DNA from: Streptomyces cellostaticus | Lineage (GTDB): Bacteria; Actinomycetota; Actinomycetes; Streptomycetales; Streptomycetaceae | Direction of reading: 5' to 3' | DNA length: 40,737 nucleotides | NCBI RefSeq assembly: GCF_001513965.1 | Contig: NZ_KQ948033.1 | Location: forward strand, 135,620-176,356 | The notes under the pieces: generated by a model | Database searches by the model: none | Seen by the model: the letters and a program-made list of their open reading frames with translations, nothing else | Told to the model about the DNA's origin: nothing | Position numbers and translations under genes: made by a program | Shown here: piece after piece, positions 1-8,994 of the stretch | Layout of the letters: each line of letters begins with the position of its first letter | Position numbering within the stretch: position 1 is the first letter of the stretch

Positions 1-276
1 TAGAGGGGAAGCCGCCTGTGCCCGCCTGGCGGCCCGTGGGCTCATGTGCCGTTGTGGCCTGATGAGGTTCTGACGGCGTGAGGAGGTGCGCTCGGGTGCC
101 GTCGCGGCCGCCCCGGTGACCCGACCAACCGGCTCGCGCTATCGGTACGCCGCTGACGGCCGAATCGGGAGCCGTCGCCGAGCCCCGGTGGAGGCGCCCT
201 GTCCAACGACGATCTCTGATGGTAGAAGTTGGCAGCGGCGTGTACTTGGGGGAAACGGCGTACCGGGGGGAGAGAA

Positions 277-1392
277 GTGGACGCATTACCGCAGGGCGGT
301 GGCCAGAGGAGCGCGGACGGGGTGTCCGTGTCGCAGTATGTGCCGCCGCCGTCGGTCGTGCCGCACAACCAGTTCGACACCCGGACACCCCTGCAGCAGG
401 TCTTCTACTGGACGCCGGAACAGTGGGAGCAGTTCACCTGCGAGTGGGTCCGCATGCGCAGGGGCGAGTTCGGCTACCTCGGCGTGGAAGTCCTGGGCGG
501 GACCAACGACCGCGGCGCCGACGTCGTCGCCTTCATGAGCGAGCAGCGGCTGAACGGTGTCTGGCACTGCTACCAGTGCAAGCACTACACCGACGACCTC
601 ACGCTCGACGACGCGCTGCCCGAGATGATCAAACCGTTCGTGGCGACGCTGGAGACGAGCCGGACGCTCCCCGCCCGGTACATCTTCGTGGCACCTAAGA
701 TCCATCCTCGGCTCAAGGACATGGTGCTGACCCCGGCCGCGCTGAAGGACCGGTTTCTCACGTACCTGGACGGGCGGACCAAGCCGGTCGCCGCGTTGTC
801 CCCACAGACCCGGGCGGCCGCGCGGGCGTTGGCGGAGAGCACGGACTTCTCGATGTTCTGGACCGTGAACCTGGACGAGGTCCTGGAGGTCTACAGCAAG
901 TCGCCGCTGTTCGCCTCCCGCTTCAACCTGCCGCCCACCGGCAAGCCCCGCAAACTCCTTCCCCCTCCCGAGCCCCAGGTCAACGAAGCGCGCTACCTCC
1001 AGCAGCTCCTGGACGTTTACCAGGAGAGGTTCGGCGAGGACCTCGCCACCGTGCAGCACGCCTTCGAGCACCCCGATTCGGGAGAGCATCTTGGGCGGCA
1101 GCGAGTGGCGTTCTTCGACGCGGAGGCCCTACGCATGTATGCACGAGAGAGCATCGCGGGGGACACCTACGAGGAGCTACAGGACGACGTGCTGACCAAC
1201 CTGATCGAGGTGGCCGCCATCGACTACCCCTCGGGATGGGATCGCCTCCAGCAGGTCCTCAAAGCTTCCGGGCAGATGACCCTCACCGGGTCGCCCCTGC
1301 TGCACCTGTTCCGCAACAGCCAGCGTCAGGGCATGTGCCACCAGCTGGCGAACGTCGACAAGCTGCACTGGTGCAAGGGAGGTTGCCGATGA
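277..1392 (+). CDS. ABC-3C-type effector: PD-(D/E)xK nuclease with C-terminal ABC-3C domain
   Basis: Predicted DNA-cleaving effector of an ABC-three-component (ABC-3C) conflict system. The N-terminal half has a restriction-endonuclease-fold signature: a helix with Glu near residue 56 (FTCEWV), then GTNDRGADVV with Asp near 82, then the strand WHCYQCKHY with Gln100 and Lys102, the classic D-x(n)-QxK pattern. The C-terminal ~200 residues are helical and would be the part that docks to the partner genes, as in the known ABC-3C organisation. GTG at 277 is chosen as the start because a purine-rich GGGGGGAGAG lies 3-6 nt upstream; an in-frame TTG at 229 and a GTG near 322 are alternatives. The stop overlaps the next start (ATGA), so translation is coupled. 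Family placement is from motifs and gene order. Confidence 0.8.
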   Translation: MDALPQGGGQRSADGVSVSQYVPPPSVVPHNQFDTRTPLQQVFYWTPEQWEQFTCEWVRMRRGEFGYLGVEVLGGTNDRGADVVAFMSEQRLNGVWHCYQCKHYTDDLTLDDALPEMIKPFVATLETSRTLPARYIFVAPKIHPRLKDMVLTPAALKDRFLTYLDGRTKPVAALSPQTRAAARALAESTDFSMFWTVNLDEVLEVYSKSPLFASRFNLPPTGKPRKLLPPPEPQVNEARYLQQLLDVYQERFGEDLATVQHAFEHPDSGEHLGRQRVAFFDAEALRMYARESIAGDTYEELQDDVLTNLIEVAAIDYPSGWDRLQQVLKASGQMTLTGSPLLHLFRNSQRQGMCHQLANVDKLHWCKGGCR

Positions 1393-1862
1393 ACCCGCTC
1401 AACAGTCCGGTCGAAGTGGGGATGCGTACATTGGTCCTGCTGGCCCGCAGCCATCCTCACCCACTGGACCTCTCTTGGCTGGTGGTCCTGGACCACGCCA
1501 TGCTGCACAGCAGCCAGTTCGACGGTCCTCCCAGCCTCCATCCACGCCTGCCCGCCCAGCCGGGCGAGCTCGGCATGAAGCGGCAGATGATGCAGGAAGG
1601 GCTGGAGGTGCTGCTGCGCGCCGGCCTGGCCACGGTCGAGGCGACCGAGGGTGGGATCGTCTACCAGGTGACCCCGCGCGGCTCGGGGTTCGTCGGCATC
1701 CTGGAGGCCCCGTACGTCGGCGAACTGCGTCAGCGCGCGCAGTGGGCCGTGGAGCAGTTCGCCTCGACCACGGACGCGGTGGCGGCCACACGCGACATAA
1801 CGACCCGCTGGCACAACGAATTCACCACCGACATGCAGCACCTGGGGGTCGGCCGTGGCTGA
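1389..1862 (+). CDS. ABC-3C system middle component (small winged-helix-like protein)
   Basis: A 157-residue protein between the nuclease effector and the SMC-like ATPase. In ABC-3C systems this position is held by the middle component, a small winged-helix-like adaptor linking ATPase and effector. What can be seen: an N-terminal helical segment (VGMRTLVLLARSH), a central helix pair with a hydrophobic recognition-helix-like stretch (GLEVLLRAGLATVEA), a beta-hairpin-like segment (GGIVYQVTPRG) consistent with a winged helix, and a charged helical tail. ATG at 1389 follows GGGAGG by 5 nt and overlaps the upstream stop by 4 nt; its own stop overlaps the ATPase start by 8 nt. It is too short and divergent to assign a middle-component subtype by eye. 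Confidence 0.72.
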   Translation: MNPLNSPVEVGMRTLVLLARSHPHPLDLSWLVVLDHAMLHSSQFDGPPSLHPRLPAQPGELGMKRQMMQEGLEVLLRAGLATVEATEGGIVYQVTPRGSGFVGILEAPYVGELRQRAQWAVEQFASTTDAVAATRDITTRWHNEFTTDMQHLGVGRG

Positions 1863-3687
1863 CTTCACCCTGACCCATCTGACGTACGCCGGTGCGGGCC
1901 TGCCGACGGCCAGCGTGGAGTTCGACCCCAAGTTCACGGTGGTCTACGGCTCCTCCAACACGGGCAAGACCTTCCTGGTCGACTCCATCGACTACATGCT
2001 CGGCGGTCATGTCCGTCCCTCGATCCCGCGCGCCGAAGGATACGGACAGATCCTGCTCGGCCTGCTGCTTCCCGACGGCAGGCCTCTCACACTGGTCCGC
2101 AAGCCCGGCGGCAAGAGCATTCACGTACACCAGGACGACCTGAGGGAGCTGTCCCACGCCACCCCCGACGCGATCGTCTCGGCCCGCAGGATCCGCAGCC
2201 GCCGTGACATCTCGCACTACCTGCTCAGCAAACTGGGACTGGACGACACCTACGTTCGCACCAACGAGGGCGGGAACACCGAACTGCTCAAACTTGCCGA
2301 CCTGACCCACCTCACTGTGGTCACCGACACCCGCATGATCGATCCGAATCCGCCCTCGCAGCGCACCCGCGGCACCGCGGCCAGGACCACCGCACGCTCG
2401 GTCATGAAACTGATGCTGACCGGAGAGGACGAGCCCCCGGCGACCAAACTCCCCAATGCTGCTCAACGGCGCGTTCAGCGGGGCAAGATCAACCTGATCG
2501 ATTCGCTGGCACTGGACCTGCACGCCAAACTCTCCCGCGACCAGACCCCCGACGAGCTGCGAGATCAGCTGGCCCGGTTAGAGGACAGCCTCAACGATAT
2601 GGCCCGCTCGCTGGCCGGTGAGTCCGAGCAGCAGGCCCGCGCCGTCGCCGCCCGTGCACACCTGGCCGAGACGGACGCCGAGCTGGAGGCACGCCTGGGT
2701 GAGGTACTCGACCTGCTGGGGCGATTCGACACCCTGCGTCAGCAGTACGAAACAGACCTCGCTCGTCTGGAGATGGTCAGCGAGGCGGGCAATCTGCTGG
2801 GCTACTTCCAGGTCGGCCGCTGCGTCTTCTGCGGGGCGGACCCCGAACACCAGCAGGCTCAGCACGGCCATCAGGAGACCACCCAGCTGCACGAGGCCGT
2901 GCTCGTCGAGTCCGCCAAGACGCACTCTCTTCTCGCCGACCTCCGGCTGACCATTGAGGGGCTGGAGGGCCAGCGCGACGAGCTGGCCGAACGCCGCACC
3001 GCCCTGAGCGCGCAGGCGGCCGAGGCCGACCGGGCCCTGGCACAGATCGAAGCCCGACTGGCCCCTCTCCGCGAGGGGCTGGAGGACACTGTCGACGAGC
3101 GACTGCGTGTCGAACGCGACTTGGAACTGCGGGCCCGGCTCGATGAACTGGAAGAGCACCGCTCCCAGCTGGTGGCCCAGGGCGCCCTGCCGTCCAAGCG
3201 GCGGGAATCCCTGATCGCGGGCAGAATCCTGTCGTCGTTCGACGAGCTCTTCCAACGCACCCTGGATTCCTGGCGGATCCCCGACGTGGAAGGCGCTGGC
3301 TACGACCCCTACAGCGGGGACGTCAGTGCCGGCGGAACGGCGCGCGCCGGCCACGGCCGGGGCATGCGCGCTCTGCTGCACGCCGCGTTCTCCATCGCCC
3401 TGGCCCGCTACTGCCTGGACCGCAGACTCCCGCATCTCGGCTTCCTCGTCCTGGACTCGCCCCTGGTGACGTACAAAGAGCCGGACTTTGACGCCGACCG
3501 CATCCCCCCGAACGTGATCGACCATTTCTACCGCTCATTCCTGGCCTTCCCCGGCCAGGCCATCGTCGTCGAGAACGCGACGCCGCCCCCAGACGTCCTC
3601 GAGCATGCACGGATCGTCACTTTCAGCGGCAGCGGAGCTCGCCCCGGCTTTTTTCCCGCGCGTCCCAGCACCGCCAACCGGACCTGA
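1855..3687 (+). CDS. ABC-3C system SMC/Rad50-like ATPase (DUF3732-like)
   Basis: ATPase of the ABC-3C system, expected to sense invading DNA and license the nuclease encoded two genes upstream. The 610 residues show Walker A GSSNTGKT at about 32-39 at the end of a beta-rich N-terminus, a long Glu/Arg/Leu-rich coiled coil (roughly 220-470) interrupted by CVFCG near 323, a possible zinc-hook-like or metal-binding turn, then a C-terminal ATPase half with a signature-like segment (GHGRGMRALLHAAF) and Walker B strand FLVLDSPLV near 530. This split ABC layout with a short coiled coil is typical of DUF3732 proteins. GTG at 1855 lies inside the previous gene's end, so the three genes form one tightly coupled operon. 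Family call is confident; the role is inferred from known ABC-3C systems. Confidence 0.85.
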   Translation: MADFTLTHLTYAGAGLPTASVEFDPKFTVVYGSSNTGKTFLVDSIDYMLGGHVRPSIPRAEGYGQILLGLLLPDGRPLTLVRKPGGKSIHVHQDDLRELSHATPDAIVSARRIRSRRDISHYLLSKLGLDDTYVRTNEGGNTELLKLADLTHLTVVTDTRMIDPNPPSQRTRGTAARTTARSVMKLMLTGEDEPPATKLPNAAQRRVQRGKINLIDSLALDLHAKLSRDQTPDELRDQLARLEDSLNDMARSLAGESEQQARAVAARAHLAETDAELEARLGEVLDLLGRFDTLRQQYETDLARLEMVSEAGNLLGYFQVGRCVFCGADPEHQQAQHGHQETTQLHEAVLVESAKTHSLLADLRLTIEGLEGQRDELAERRTALSAQAAEADRALAQIEARLAPLREGLEDTVDERLRVERDLELRARLDELEEHRSQLVAQGALPSKRRESLIAGRILSSFDELFQRTLDSWRIPDVEGAGYDPYSGDVSAGGTARAGHGRGMRALLHAAFSIALARYCLDRRLPHLGFLVLDSPLVTYKEPDFDADRIPPNVIDHFYRSFLAFPGQAIVVENATPPPDVLEHARIVTFSGSGARPGFFPARPSTANRT

Positions 3688-3878
3688 GACGCACCGAACC
3701 CGCAGGGAGTGAAGCCCCGAATGGCCCGGCATGCCGATACCGTGCTGACCGGCTGGCCCCGAGGTGGAACGGCGGCATACCAGGTGCCCTCAGCGCCGCG
3801 AAGCCGTCACGGGCTTTCTGCCGACCACCACGCACGGAGAACAACGGGCAACCACCCGAGCGGCACGCTCACGGTAGC

Positions 3879-3899
3879 GGCCCTGGGTCCGGGGCCTTT
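3879..3899 (+). terminator. Possible rho-independent terminator after the ABC-3C operon
   Basis: GGCCCTGGGTCCGGGGCC can fold into a short GC-rich hairpin with a few-base loop and is followed by TTT. It lies about 190 nt beyond the ABC-3C ATPase stop. The stem is short and the U-tract weak, as is usual in high-GC actinobacteria, so the call is tentative. Confidence 0.35.
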
Positions 3900-4125
3900 C
3901 AGGCATCGGACCTTAGGCCGTCGCCCCGCGGTTGGAACCTCCACGCCTCCGTTGCTGCGGGGATGGGCGACCTCACCAACGGCCGACTCGCCCCCCTCGG
4001 CGGTGCTAAATGTTCCCTCTCGCTTGCGGGGGATCCTGAGGGCATGTGTCAGGCAACAAGCAGGTGGTCCATGAAGGACAAGTAGCGACCCACGTCTGCG
4101 GCCCCCTGTTCTCCAGACTTCGTTA

Positions 4126-4139
4126 TGTCTCATGAGACA
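4126..4139. promoter_or_regulatory. Perfect 14-nt palindrome, function unknown
   Basis: TGTCTCATGAGACA reads identically on both strands and sits about 220 nt upstream of the Hachiman-like operon. A symmetric site of this length suits a dimeric regulator or a recombinase. No regulator gene is adjacent, so the binding protein cannot be named. Confidence 0.4.
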
Positions 4140-4355
4140 CGAAAGGCCCTAGACGGGCCCATTGAGCGGCTGCGTAGCGCCCTGTACGCGGCCCTGTCGG
4201 GCGACTGCGTAACGACATGATCGCCAGGACCGCCCCGTGCGATGCGATCAGAGCTCCTGAGACACGTGGGCAATTCCGTATGATCGAGCGATAGGCAGAT
4301 CGCTCCTGTGTTGCATTTTCGCAAGGGGCTCAGCAACGGGTAGGGCGGGGCCGCG

Positions 4356-5258
4356 GTGCCACGATCGGACGTTCTTGGGGTCTCCGCTGCCGATGCGGAT
4401 CAGGCGGCAGCTGCACGCGGCTACGAGGTTTCCCCGTTCATGACGCGGACGGCCCAAGCCGCCGATGCGGTCTGCCCGTGGCAGCTGATCGGCTTTGCCG
4501 ATGACGGTGGAACCGAGCGCGCCGCTGTGGCCTGGATCATCGCGGACGCGCTGATGTCCAATCGTGCCGGGCATTCACGCGCCTATCAGTGGTGGCGGGA
4601 TGCAGTGCTTGCGGCCAAGCCGCTGTCGGGCGATGAAGCCCGCCTGGTCAAGCCCTTTGTGCAGCCGGTGTTCGGGCTGCCTCCCACGGGCACGGACGCC
4701 GACGATCACGTGCCCGGCCATGTCGGGGAGTGGCTGTGGTACCTGCTGACCCGCGAGGAGGACGTGACCGGCCATGAGCTGGCCCTGCTGGAGCCGCCCA
4801 GCTGGAGTGTGACCGAGGGAGGCGCGGACGGATTCGCCGTCCACCGGATCGCGGCCGCAACCGATACATCGTTGATCTTCAAATTGTGGGAGATCAAGAA
4901 ATTCACGGGCAGCGGCTCGGTCAGCGGCACGATCACGTCGGCCGCAACCCAGCTGGCCCGGCGTGGAGAGGAGTACGTCGCGAAGATCTCGTGGGCGAAC
5001 TCCGCCCTCCCCGGAGATCTCGGCCTGCTCATGAGCGAGCTGACCGAACTGTGGATGCGCGCCGATCCCCGCGGCGGGGCCGGCGTGAGCGTGTCGACCA
5101 ATACGGCCAGTACACCAAAGCGCTCCGCCTTCTCCCAAGTGCCTACCTATCTCCCTAATCTGGTGCACCCAGGTCAGCTGCGCGGGTTGATCGTCGCGGT
5201 CGAGGACTTTGCCGCATTCGCCTCCCAGGTGAGGGGGTACCTATGGAGCGCACTCTGA
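4356..5258 (+). CDS. hamA: HamA-like nuclease (Hachiman / DUF1837-type) of a nuclease-helicase defence pair
   Basis: Predicted effector nuclease paired with the large helicase immediately downstream. The 300 residues carry a PD-(D/E)xK-like core in the second half: Glu125 in the helix HVGEWLWYLL, Asp158 in GGADGFAVHR, and Glu179-Ile-Lys181 in KLWEIKKF. This order and spacing match the DUF1837/HamA nuclease, where the helicase partner is known to restrain nuclease activity until it meets phage-induced DNA. GTG at 4356 is preceded by a G-rich stretch (GGGCGGGG). The 3' end overlaps the helicase start by 16 nt, giving coupled translation. The related AbpA of AbpAB is the main alternative; a more divergent nuclease is also possible. 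Residues are seen directly; the mechanism is family knowledge; assignment to Hachiman is inference. Confidence 0.65.
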   Translation: MPRSDVLGVSAADADQAAAARGYEVSPFMTRTAQAADAVCPWQLIGFADDGGTERAAVAWIIADALMSNRAGHSRAYQWWRDAVLAAKPLSGDEARLVKPFVQPVFGLPPTGTDADDHVPGHVGEWLWYLLTREEDVTGHELALLEPPSWSVTEGGADGFAVHRIAAATDTSLIFKLWEIKKFTGSGSVSGTITSAATQLARRGEEYVAKISWANSALPGDLGLLMSELTELWMRADPRGGAGVSVSTNTASTPKRSAFSQVPTYLPNLVHPGQLRGLIVAVEDFAAFASQVRGYLWSAL

Positions 5259-8200
5259 ACCTGCCCGCGCTGCGCGACGCACTCGGACCGCCCCAGCCCG
5301 ATGCCCTGCCCAGCCCGGAGCAGCTGATCCGCCTCATCGCCGATATCGAGGTCGGGGCGATCATGAACCGCTTCGTCATCGACGACCAGGTGCTGACCAC
5401 GGCCTGGTATCTCCACGGCGTGTGTGCCCTGTCCGAGGCGGCCGAGCTGTACACGCCCACCCGTCAGCGACACGCGTTCGCGGTGAGTGCCCACATCTTT
5501 GATCTCGCGCTCGCCGGTACGGCGCGAGCGCCCGCAGAGCAGCTCTCGCTCGCCTTTGCCGCGCAGGTGGGCTACCGGCGCGCCGGCCAGGACCCAAATG
5601 CGACGGCCGTCTTTCGCCGCGTGAGCCATCTGTGCCATGGCCGGGCCGAGCTGGCAGGGGTGGATCTCGGCGGTGAACCGCAGGTCACGGTCCGAGACTT
5701 CATCGAAACGCTGGCTCTTGAGGCGGGGGTCGCCTTCCTCGGTCTGCAGACCACCGCCGTGCGCACCCTGGTGCGCTACTGGCGGGACGAGCTTGCGTAC
5801 CTTGCCGAAGAACTGCAGGAACCCGACCTGAGTGGAACGCTGTTCGGCCCGGCCGCAGCGGTGGTCGACGCGGTGGCTGCCATGGCCAACTTCCTTACCT
5901 ACGGCGCCCGGAACCGGCTGGCCAGGGCCGAGACCGCCTTGCGCAGCGTGCTCAGCGGTGAGGCCGGCTCGGGCGACCTCAACGCCCGGTGGGTCGCGGC
6001 CCATCTTCTGCACTTGATCGGAGACCTTGCCGACGGCAGCCTGCACAGCCTTCTGCCCCCGGGTACCCCGCGTGCGGTGGCGCAGGCTTTCACCCTGACA
6101 TCCCCGCCGGTGCTCACGCTGTGGCCGCCGCAGCGTGAACTGCTCACGCGGCCGGCCGCCAACCCGCTCGATCCCGCAACGGACCGCCTCCTGGTCAGCG
6201 TCCCCACCAGCGCTGGCAAGAGCCTCGTCTCGCAGCTCATCATGTGCACCCATCTGGCGACCGTGCCCGGTCGCGTGATCTATGTGTCACCCCTGCGGAG
6301 CCTGAGCCGTGAAATGCGCCGCTCGCTGCGCGACCGGCTGCGTGTCCTGGACCGCGAACTCGGCGTGGACACCCCGGACTTTCCCCTCTGGGGAGAGCCC
6401 GTCGCCGAGCAGGACGACGACGAGGCGGACATCGACGTGGTCACCCCCGAGCGCCTCATGCACGCCCTGCGCCACGACCCGCAGAACGCGCTGCGCGACG
6501 TGACGCTCATCGTGATCGACGAAGCCCACCACCTGGCCCAGGACCAGCGTGGATTCCTCCTCGAAGGCCTGCTGGCCTTCTGCCAGGCTCACCCCGACGC
6601 CCCGCGGCTGGTCCTGTTGTCGGCAGCCATCGGCAACGGCGCGGCGCTGGCTCAATGGCTCGACCCCGACGAGCCGGACGTCCTGTTCACCTCCCCATGG
6701 CGAGGACCGCGGCGCCTGCACGGACTGCTCACCACCAACCCCCTGTGGGATCAGAAGACAACCGTTGCCAGGCGGTCGAAGACCAAGCCCTGGACGACCC
6801 GGGTGCCCGTCTCGGTGCGCATCAGCATCCGTCCCGCACAAGCCGCGCGCATCGCCGAACTGACGACCAGCCACGACGACCCGCTCGGCGAACTCGTCTT
6901 CGGCCAGAGCGATCCGAAGGACTGGTCCTCCAAGGACGCAAGGAGCACCCCCGCCTACAAGATGTTCGCCCGCGCCGCGAACTACCTTCTGCCCGCGGGC
7001 CCGATGCTCGTGGTGACCAGCACCCGTCAGCTGGCACAGAACACCGCCCGGGCCATGGCAGACCATCTGCCCGAGCACGAGCCGGCCCACCCCCTGGCCG
7101 AGGAGCTCAGCGCCCAGCTCGGCGAAGCCCACCCGCTCATCGCTTGCACCCGTCACGGCGTCGCCTTCCACCATGCGGCCCTGCCCACCGACGTGCTGGA
7201 GGCTATCGAGGGTGCCCTGCGCAACGACTGCATCCGGGCCGTGGTCAGCACCACCACCCTCACCGACGGCGTCAACCTGCCGGTCCGCACCGTCGTCATC
7301 ACCGCCGCCCTGAGCGAGGACCAGCGTTCACAGGCCAACGGCGTGCCGGGGCTGGACGCCGCGAAGCTGCTCAACGCCGTCGGTCGCGCCGGCCGCGCGG
7401 GCCAGGAAAGCGAAGGGTGGATCCTCCTCGCCCTCAACCGCAAGATAGACGCGAGCGACCACGACCTGTTTACGCCCACGGAGGCGGACCTGGAGGTCCA
7501 GTCCGCGCTGACCACCGAGCGGGCCCTGAACGCCCTTGCCGCAGCCGAGGAACTCATAGCCCAGAGCGCAGACGGCGTCCTGGCCGTCGCGCAGTCTCTG
7601 GCCAGCGACTTCATCTCCTACGTGTGGTTCGTGCTGGACGCCGATGAACAGCTCGCGGCAGGCAACCCGCTGCAGGCCATCGCCCGGCTCCTGGCCATGC
7701 AACAGCTCCCCGACGACCTCAAAACCCGATGGCAACACCTGGCGGAGCAGACCCACCAGCGGTACCTGACCACCTCGCCCACCGCACGCCGCCGGTGGAC
7801 CACGACCGGCACCAGTCTCAAGAGCTCCCAGATGCTCGACCGGCTCGCCGGACAGCTTGCCGAACGCGTCCTGCGTGATATTGATCCGGAGTCGGTGAGC
7901 GCGTGGGACATCATCGAGCCCGACATCCTCACCCTGGCCCAAACGCTGCAGGTTCTGGACGAGGAGCGCGCCTTCGACGTTCTCCTTGAGCTACCCGAAA
8001 GACGCCAGGCCTGGGTCTTTCACGACCGGCGTGCCCCGCGTGGGCGCATCCGGGTGCAGGTCGATCTCCAGGAGGCGATGCACGCCTGGATCGACGGCAC
8101 GCCCATCCCCGAACTCGCCCGCCAGTGGCTTCCCCAGGCCCCCGCCGACTGGGCCCTGGAGCAGACCGTTGCCAACATCAGCGAGACCTTCGAGCACTAT

Positions 8201-8812
8201 CTGTCCTGGACGCTCGGGGCGCTCATCCATCTCACCAACGATCACCTGACCAAAGAGTCGGCTCCCGTGCGCCTGCGTCCCGACACCGCCTGGTGTCTGC
8301 GCTACGGCGTTGACACCGAGCAGGCCCTTCACCTTCTCACCTCGGGCATCCACTCACGCACCCTCGCGCACGCCATCGGCCGCCGGGCCGAGGTGGAAGG
8401 CGTCGCCCCCACCGGTCTTCGCCGGTGGCTCGCGGACCAGCACATCACCCAGTGGCGCACGCTGTATCAGGCAATTGATCTGGAAATCGACGACCTCATC
8501 GAATACGTCCGCACGCGCAGGCGAAGCCTGCTACGCGCCCTGCTGCAGGACTCCTCGGTGGAACTGGCCGTGGACGCGTACGACCGCGACGCCTACCTGC
8601 CATGGGAGGCGTTCGAATCCGAGGTGAGCCTGCACTGGCCCGAGTCCGGCCCCGCCGAAGAGATCGAAATCACCGACGCACCGGGAAATTCCCGTGGCCG
8701 GGTACGCGCCGGAGACCACGCCGACCTGGTTGCAGTGCTCCGCAGCGGACTGCCGCTCGCCTTCACGCTCCAAGGAGATCAACTCTCCATCTCCCAAGCG
8801 GATGTTGAATAG
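5243..8812 (+). CDS. hamB: HamB-like SF2 (Ski2-like) DEAD/DEAH-box helicase
   Basis: An 1189-residue helicase that should translocate on DNA and control the HamA-like nuclease encoded just upstream. Seen: a ~300-residue helical N-terminus with no recognised motif; Walker A PTSAGKS at 321-327; motif Ia SPLRSLSREM; DEAH at 426-429; motif III LLSAAIGN; motif V region TTTLTDGVNLP near 670; motif VI NAVGRAGRAG near 711; then about 470 residues of C-terminal accessory helices. The GRAGR motif and overall size place it with Ski2/Hel308-like helicases, as HamB is. ATG at 5243 follows GAGGGGG by 5 nt and lies inside the 3' end of the nuclease gene. The long N-terminal extension is notable and may be the nuclease-binding module. 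Helicase identity is firm; the Hachiman label is less so. Confidence 0.75.
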   Translation: MERTLNLPALRDALGPPQPDALPSPEQLIRLIADIEVGAIMNRFVIDDQVLTTAWYLHGVCALSEAAELYTPTRQRHAFAVSAHIFDLALAGTARAPAEQLSLAFAAQVGYRRAGQDPNATAVFRRVSHLCHGRAELAGVDLGGEPQVTVRDFIETLALEAGVAFLGLQTTAVRTLVRYWRDELAYLAEELQEPDLSGTLFGPAAAVVDAVAAMANFLTYGARNRLARAETALRSVLSGEAGSGDLNARWVAAHLLHLIGDLADGSLHSLLPPGTPRAVAQAFTLTSPPVLTLWPPQRELLTRPAANPLDPATDRLLVSVPTSAGKSLVSQLIMCTHLATVPGRVIYVSPLRSLSREMRRSLRDRLRVLDRELGVDTPDFPLWGEPVAEQDDDEADIDVVTPERLMHALRHDPQNALRDVTLIVIDEAHHLAQDQRGFLLEGLLAFCQAHPDAPRLVLLSAAIGNGAALAQWLDPDEPDVLFTSPWRGPRRLHGLLTTNPLWDQKTTVARRSKTKPWTTRVPVSVRISIRPAQAARIAELTTSHDDPLGELVFGQSDPKDWSSKDARSTPAYKMFARAANYLLPAGPMLVVTSTRQLAQNTARAMADHLPEHEPAHPLAEELSAQLGEAHPLIACTRHGVAFHHAALPTDVLEAIEGALRNDCIRAVVSTTTLTDGVNLPVRTVVITAALSEDQRSQANGVPGLDAAKLLNAVGRAGRAGQESEGWILLALNRKIDASDHDLFTPTEADLEVQSALTTERALNALAAAEELIAQSADGVLAVAQSLASDFISYVWFVLDADEQLAAGNPLQAIARLLAMQQLPDDLKTRWQHLAEQTHQRYLTTSPTARRRWTTTGTSLKSSQMLDRLAGQLAERVLRDIDPESVSAWDIIEPDILTLAQTLQVLDEERAFDVLLELPERRQAWVFHDRRAPRGRIRVQVDLQEAMHAWIDGTPIPELARQWLPQAPADWALEQTVANISETFEHYLSWTLGALIHLTNDHLTKESAPVRLRPDTAWCLRYGVDTEQALHLLTSGIHSRTLAHAIGRRAEVEGVAPTGLRRWLADQHITQWRTLYQAIDLEIDDLIEYVRTRRRSLLRALLQDSSVELAVDAYDRDAYLPWEAFESEVSLHWPESGPAEEIEITDAPGNSRGRVRAGDHADLVAVLRSGLPLAFTLQGDQLSISQADVE

Positions 8813-8941
8813 CAGCCAGTGCAGTCACCCGTCTTCCTGCGGCACTTTGGGGTGTCCGCTGGGTCAGCGAGCCTTCCTGCCTGGTGAGTTGACTGCACTG
8901 ACTCAGTTGACGGGCTCGACTCAGCGAGTCACGGGCCCCTC

Positions 8942-8987
8942 GGTGTGGCCCGGTGATGCTGGAGACCATCGCCCACCGGGCCACACC
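8942..8987. terminator. Strong bidirectional terminator between convergent genes
   Basis: GGTGTGGCCCGGTG at 8942-8955 is perfectly complementary to CACCGGGCCACACC at 8974-8987, with an 18-nt loop. It lies between the convergent helicase gene (stop 8812) and the minus-strand gene ending at 8995, so it can serve both. A second, weaker inverted repeat (TGACTC...GAGTCA, about 8899-8931) lies just before it. Confidence 0.8.
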
Positions 8988-8994
8988 CGACGGA

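Larger units (their letters stand above)
3688..4355. other. Intergenic region between the ABC-3C and Hachiman-like operons
   Basis: About 670 nt with no convincing gene; reading frames here lack coherent codon bias. It contains a GC-rich hairpin followed by TTT (3879-3899) and a perfect 14-nt palindrome (4126-4139). A shorter partial match to the palindrome's right half, CTGAGACACG, occurs near 4257. The promoter of the downstream nuclease-helicase pair must lie here, but no clear -35/-10 pair could be chosen. Confidence 0.5.

Noticed and set aside
5174..6253. A 359-codon minus-strand frame opposite the Hachiman-like helicase start
   Set aside because: Shadow of a strongly supported helicase gene and no recognisable domain.
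8600..8620. tRNA-like T-loop GTTCGAATCC
   Set aside because: It lies within the helicase coding sequence and no acceptor or anticodon stems surround it.
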